Below are positions 5,169 through 5,562 of a stretch of DNA of 5,562 bases, in pieces. Source of the stretch: Flavobacteriaceae bacterium (GTDB taxonomy: Bacteria; Bacteroidota; Bacteroidia; Flavobacteriales; Weeksellaceae); assembly GCA_031289875.1 (NCBI GenBank), contig JAITOO010000189.1, positions 1 through 5,562 on the forward strand. The letters run 5' to 3'. How positions within the stretch are numbered: the stretch's first letter is position 1; the number at the start of each line of letters is the position of its first letter. The notes under the pieces are model-generated. The model ran no database searches. It saw only the letters and a program-made list of their open reading frames with translations, and was not told the DNA's origin. The translations under genes were made by a program, and so were the position numbers.

Positions 5169-5562
5169 ATGAAGAAATTATTATTGACAGTATTGTTTTT
5201 AGGGGCATTGACCATGGGTAAAGCTCAGGCGTTCAACGGCTCAGGAGATCAAAAATTGGATTTGGGTATCTGCGCATTTGGTTATGGAACAGGTGTTACG
5301 GGAACGTATGATTATGGTCTCATAGACTGGCTTTCCATCGGTGCAGGTGCGGATTTTTATTGGGGCAATAATGACCACAACGGTCATGACAACACCTTGT
5401 TCGGTTACGGAAGAGTCAATTTTCATTTGGGTGAACTACTGGGAATGCCTAAGCAAATGGATTTATATCCCGGCGTGAATATCGGAATACTGAACAGTGG
5501 TTTTGGTGTCGGCGGACATTTAGGTTTCAGGTATTTCTTTAATGACAAATTTGGAGCTTTTG
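5169..5562 (+). CDS. Secreted, probable outer-membrane beta-barrel protein (partial, C-terminus beyond window)
   Basis: An open frame runs from ATG 5169 to the window end, giving 131 codons with no stop. A signal peptide is clear: MKK, a hydrophobic core LLLTVLFLGALTM, and cleavage near Ala-Gln-Ala at 19-21. The mature part is rich in Gly, Tyr, Phe and Trp and shows alternating strands ending in aromatic residues (GYGTGVTGTYDYG, LSIGAGADFYWG, LFGYGRVNFHLG, FGVGGHLGFRYFF), the pattern of a small outer-membrane beta-barrel. It has a loop rich in Asn, Asp and His (67-75) between predicted strands. It resembles what I recall as the DUF6646 family of short barrel proteins in Chryseobacterium and relatives, which have no known function. 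That assignment is from memory and untested. The upstream gap of 67 bp has no Shine-Dalgarno before the start. The gene is cut by the window edge, not visibly broken. Confidence 0.84.
   Translation, partial: MKKLLLTVLFLGALTMGKAQAFNGSGDQKLDLGICAFGYGTGVTGTYDYGLIDWLSIGAGADFYWGNNDHNGHDNTLFGYGRVNFHLGELLGMPKQMDLYPGVNIGILNSGFGVGGHLGFRYFFNDKFGAF

Noticed and set aside
4928..5215. 95-codon minus-strand frame opposite the acidic protein gene
   Set aside because: Its Phe/Ile/Lys-rich translation is the antisense image of acidic codons, and it crosses the start of the signal-peptide gene.
5241..5426. 61-codon minus-strand frame opposite the secreted barrel gene
   Set aside because: The plus-strand frame has a signal peptide and beta-strand pattern, while this one has neither a promoter nor recognisable features.
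1..5562. CRISPR array, phage, toxin-antitoxin or defence system
   Set aside because: No spaced direct repeats, no paired small toxin/antitoxin frames and no nuclease, helicase or integrase domains were seen; the only mobile trace is the short transposase relic.

Overview
The window is AT-rich chromosomal DNA that looks like a member of the Bacteroidota, most likely Flavobacteriales of the Chryseobacterium/Weeksellaceae type. The evidence is promoters of the TTTG...TAnnTTTG class used by the Bacteroidetes primary sigma factor, start codons without clear Shine-Dalgarno sequences, a BshB1-type bacillithiol deacetylase, an M20C dipeptidase, and a secreted beta-barrel-like protein of a kind I associate with Chryseobacterium. 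The genus is inference; no sequence comparison was run.

Left to right, the minus strand carries most genes. A rho-independent terminator (21-53) closes a tRNA-His(GTG) gene (77-151). The tRNA has a textbook flavobacterial promoter whose -33 box overlaps the stop codon of the next gene, bshB1 (194-910). Upstream of bshB1 is a strong hairpin (927-955) that terminates a small secreted protein gene (985-1293). The arm and loop of the same hairpin hold a perfect TATATTTG -7 box suited to bshB1. After a short gap comes pepD, an aminoacyl-histidine dipeptidase (1443-2906). A clean terminator (2981-3015) separates it from a two-gene operon, read right to left: an ECF sigma factor (3664-4206) followed 11 bp later by a single-pass membrane protein that is probably its anti-sigma partner (3041-3652).

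Between the sigma gene and the first plus-strand gene lies a 388-bp stretch without an intact gene. It holds a 31-codon frameshifted remnant of the N-terminus of an IS5-family transposase (4367-4464), then the promoter of the next gene. On the plus strand are an extremely acidic hypothetical protein (4595-5101) and the first 131 codons of a secreted, Gly/aromatic-rich, probable outer-membrane protein (5169 to beyond the window end).

Functionally this is a mostly housekeeping neighbourhood: translation (tRNA-His), thiol redox buffering (BshB1), peptide turnover (PepD), and a membrane-coupled transcription switch (sigma/anti-sigma). I found no CRISPR array, phage module, defence island or other obviously new multi-gene system. 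The points most worth a second look are the -7 box inside the terminator hairpin, the repeat-bearing putative anti-sigma factor, the transposase remnant, and the three poorly characterised proteins.
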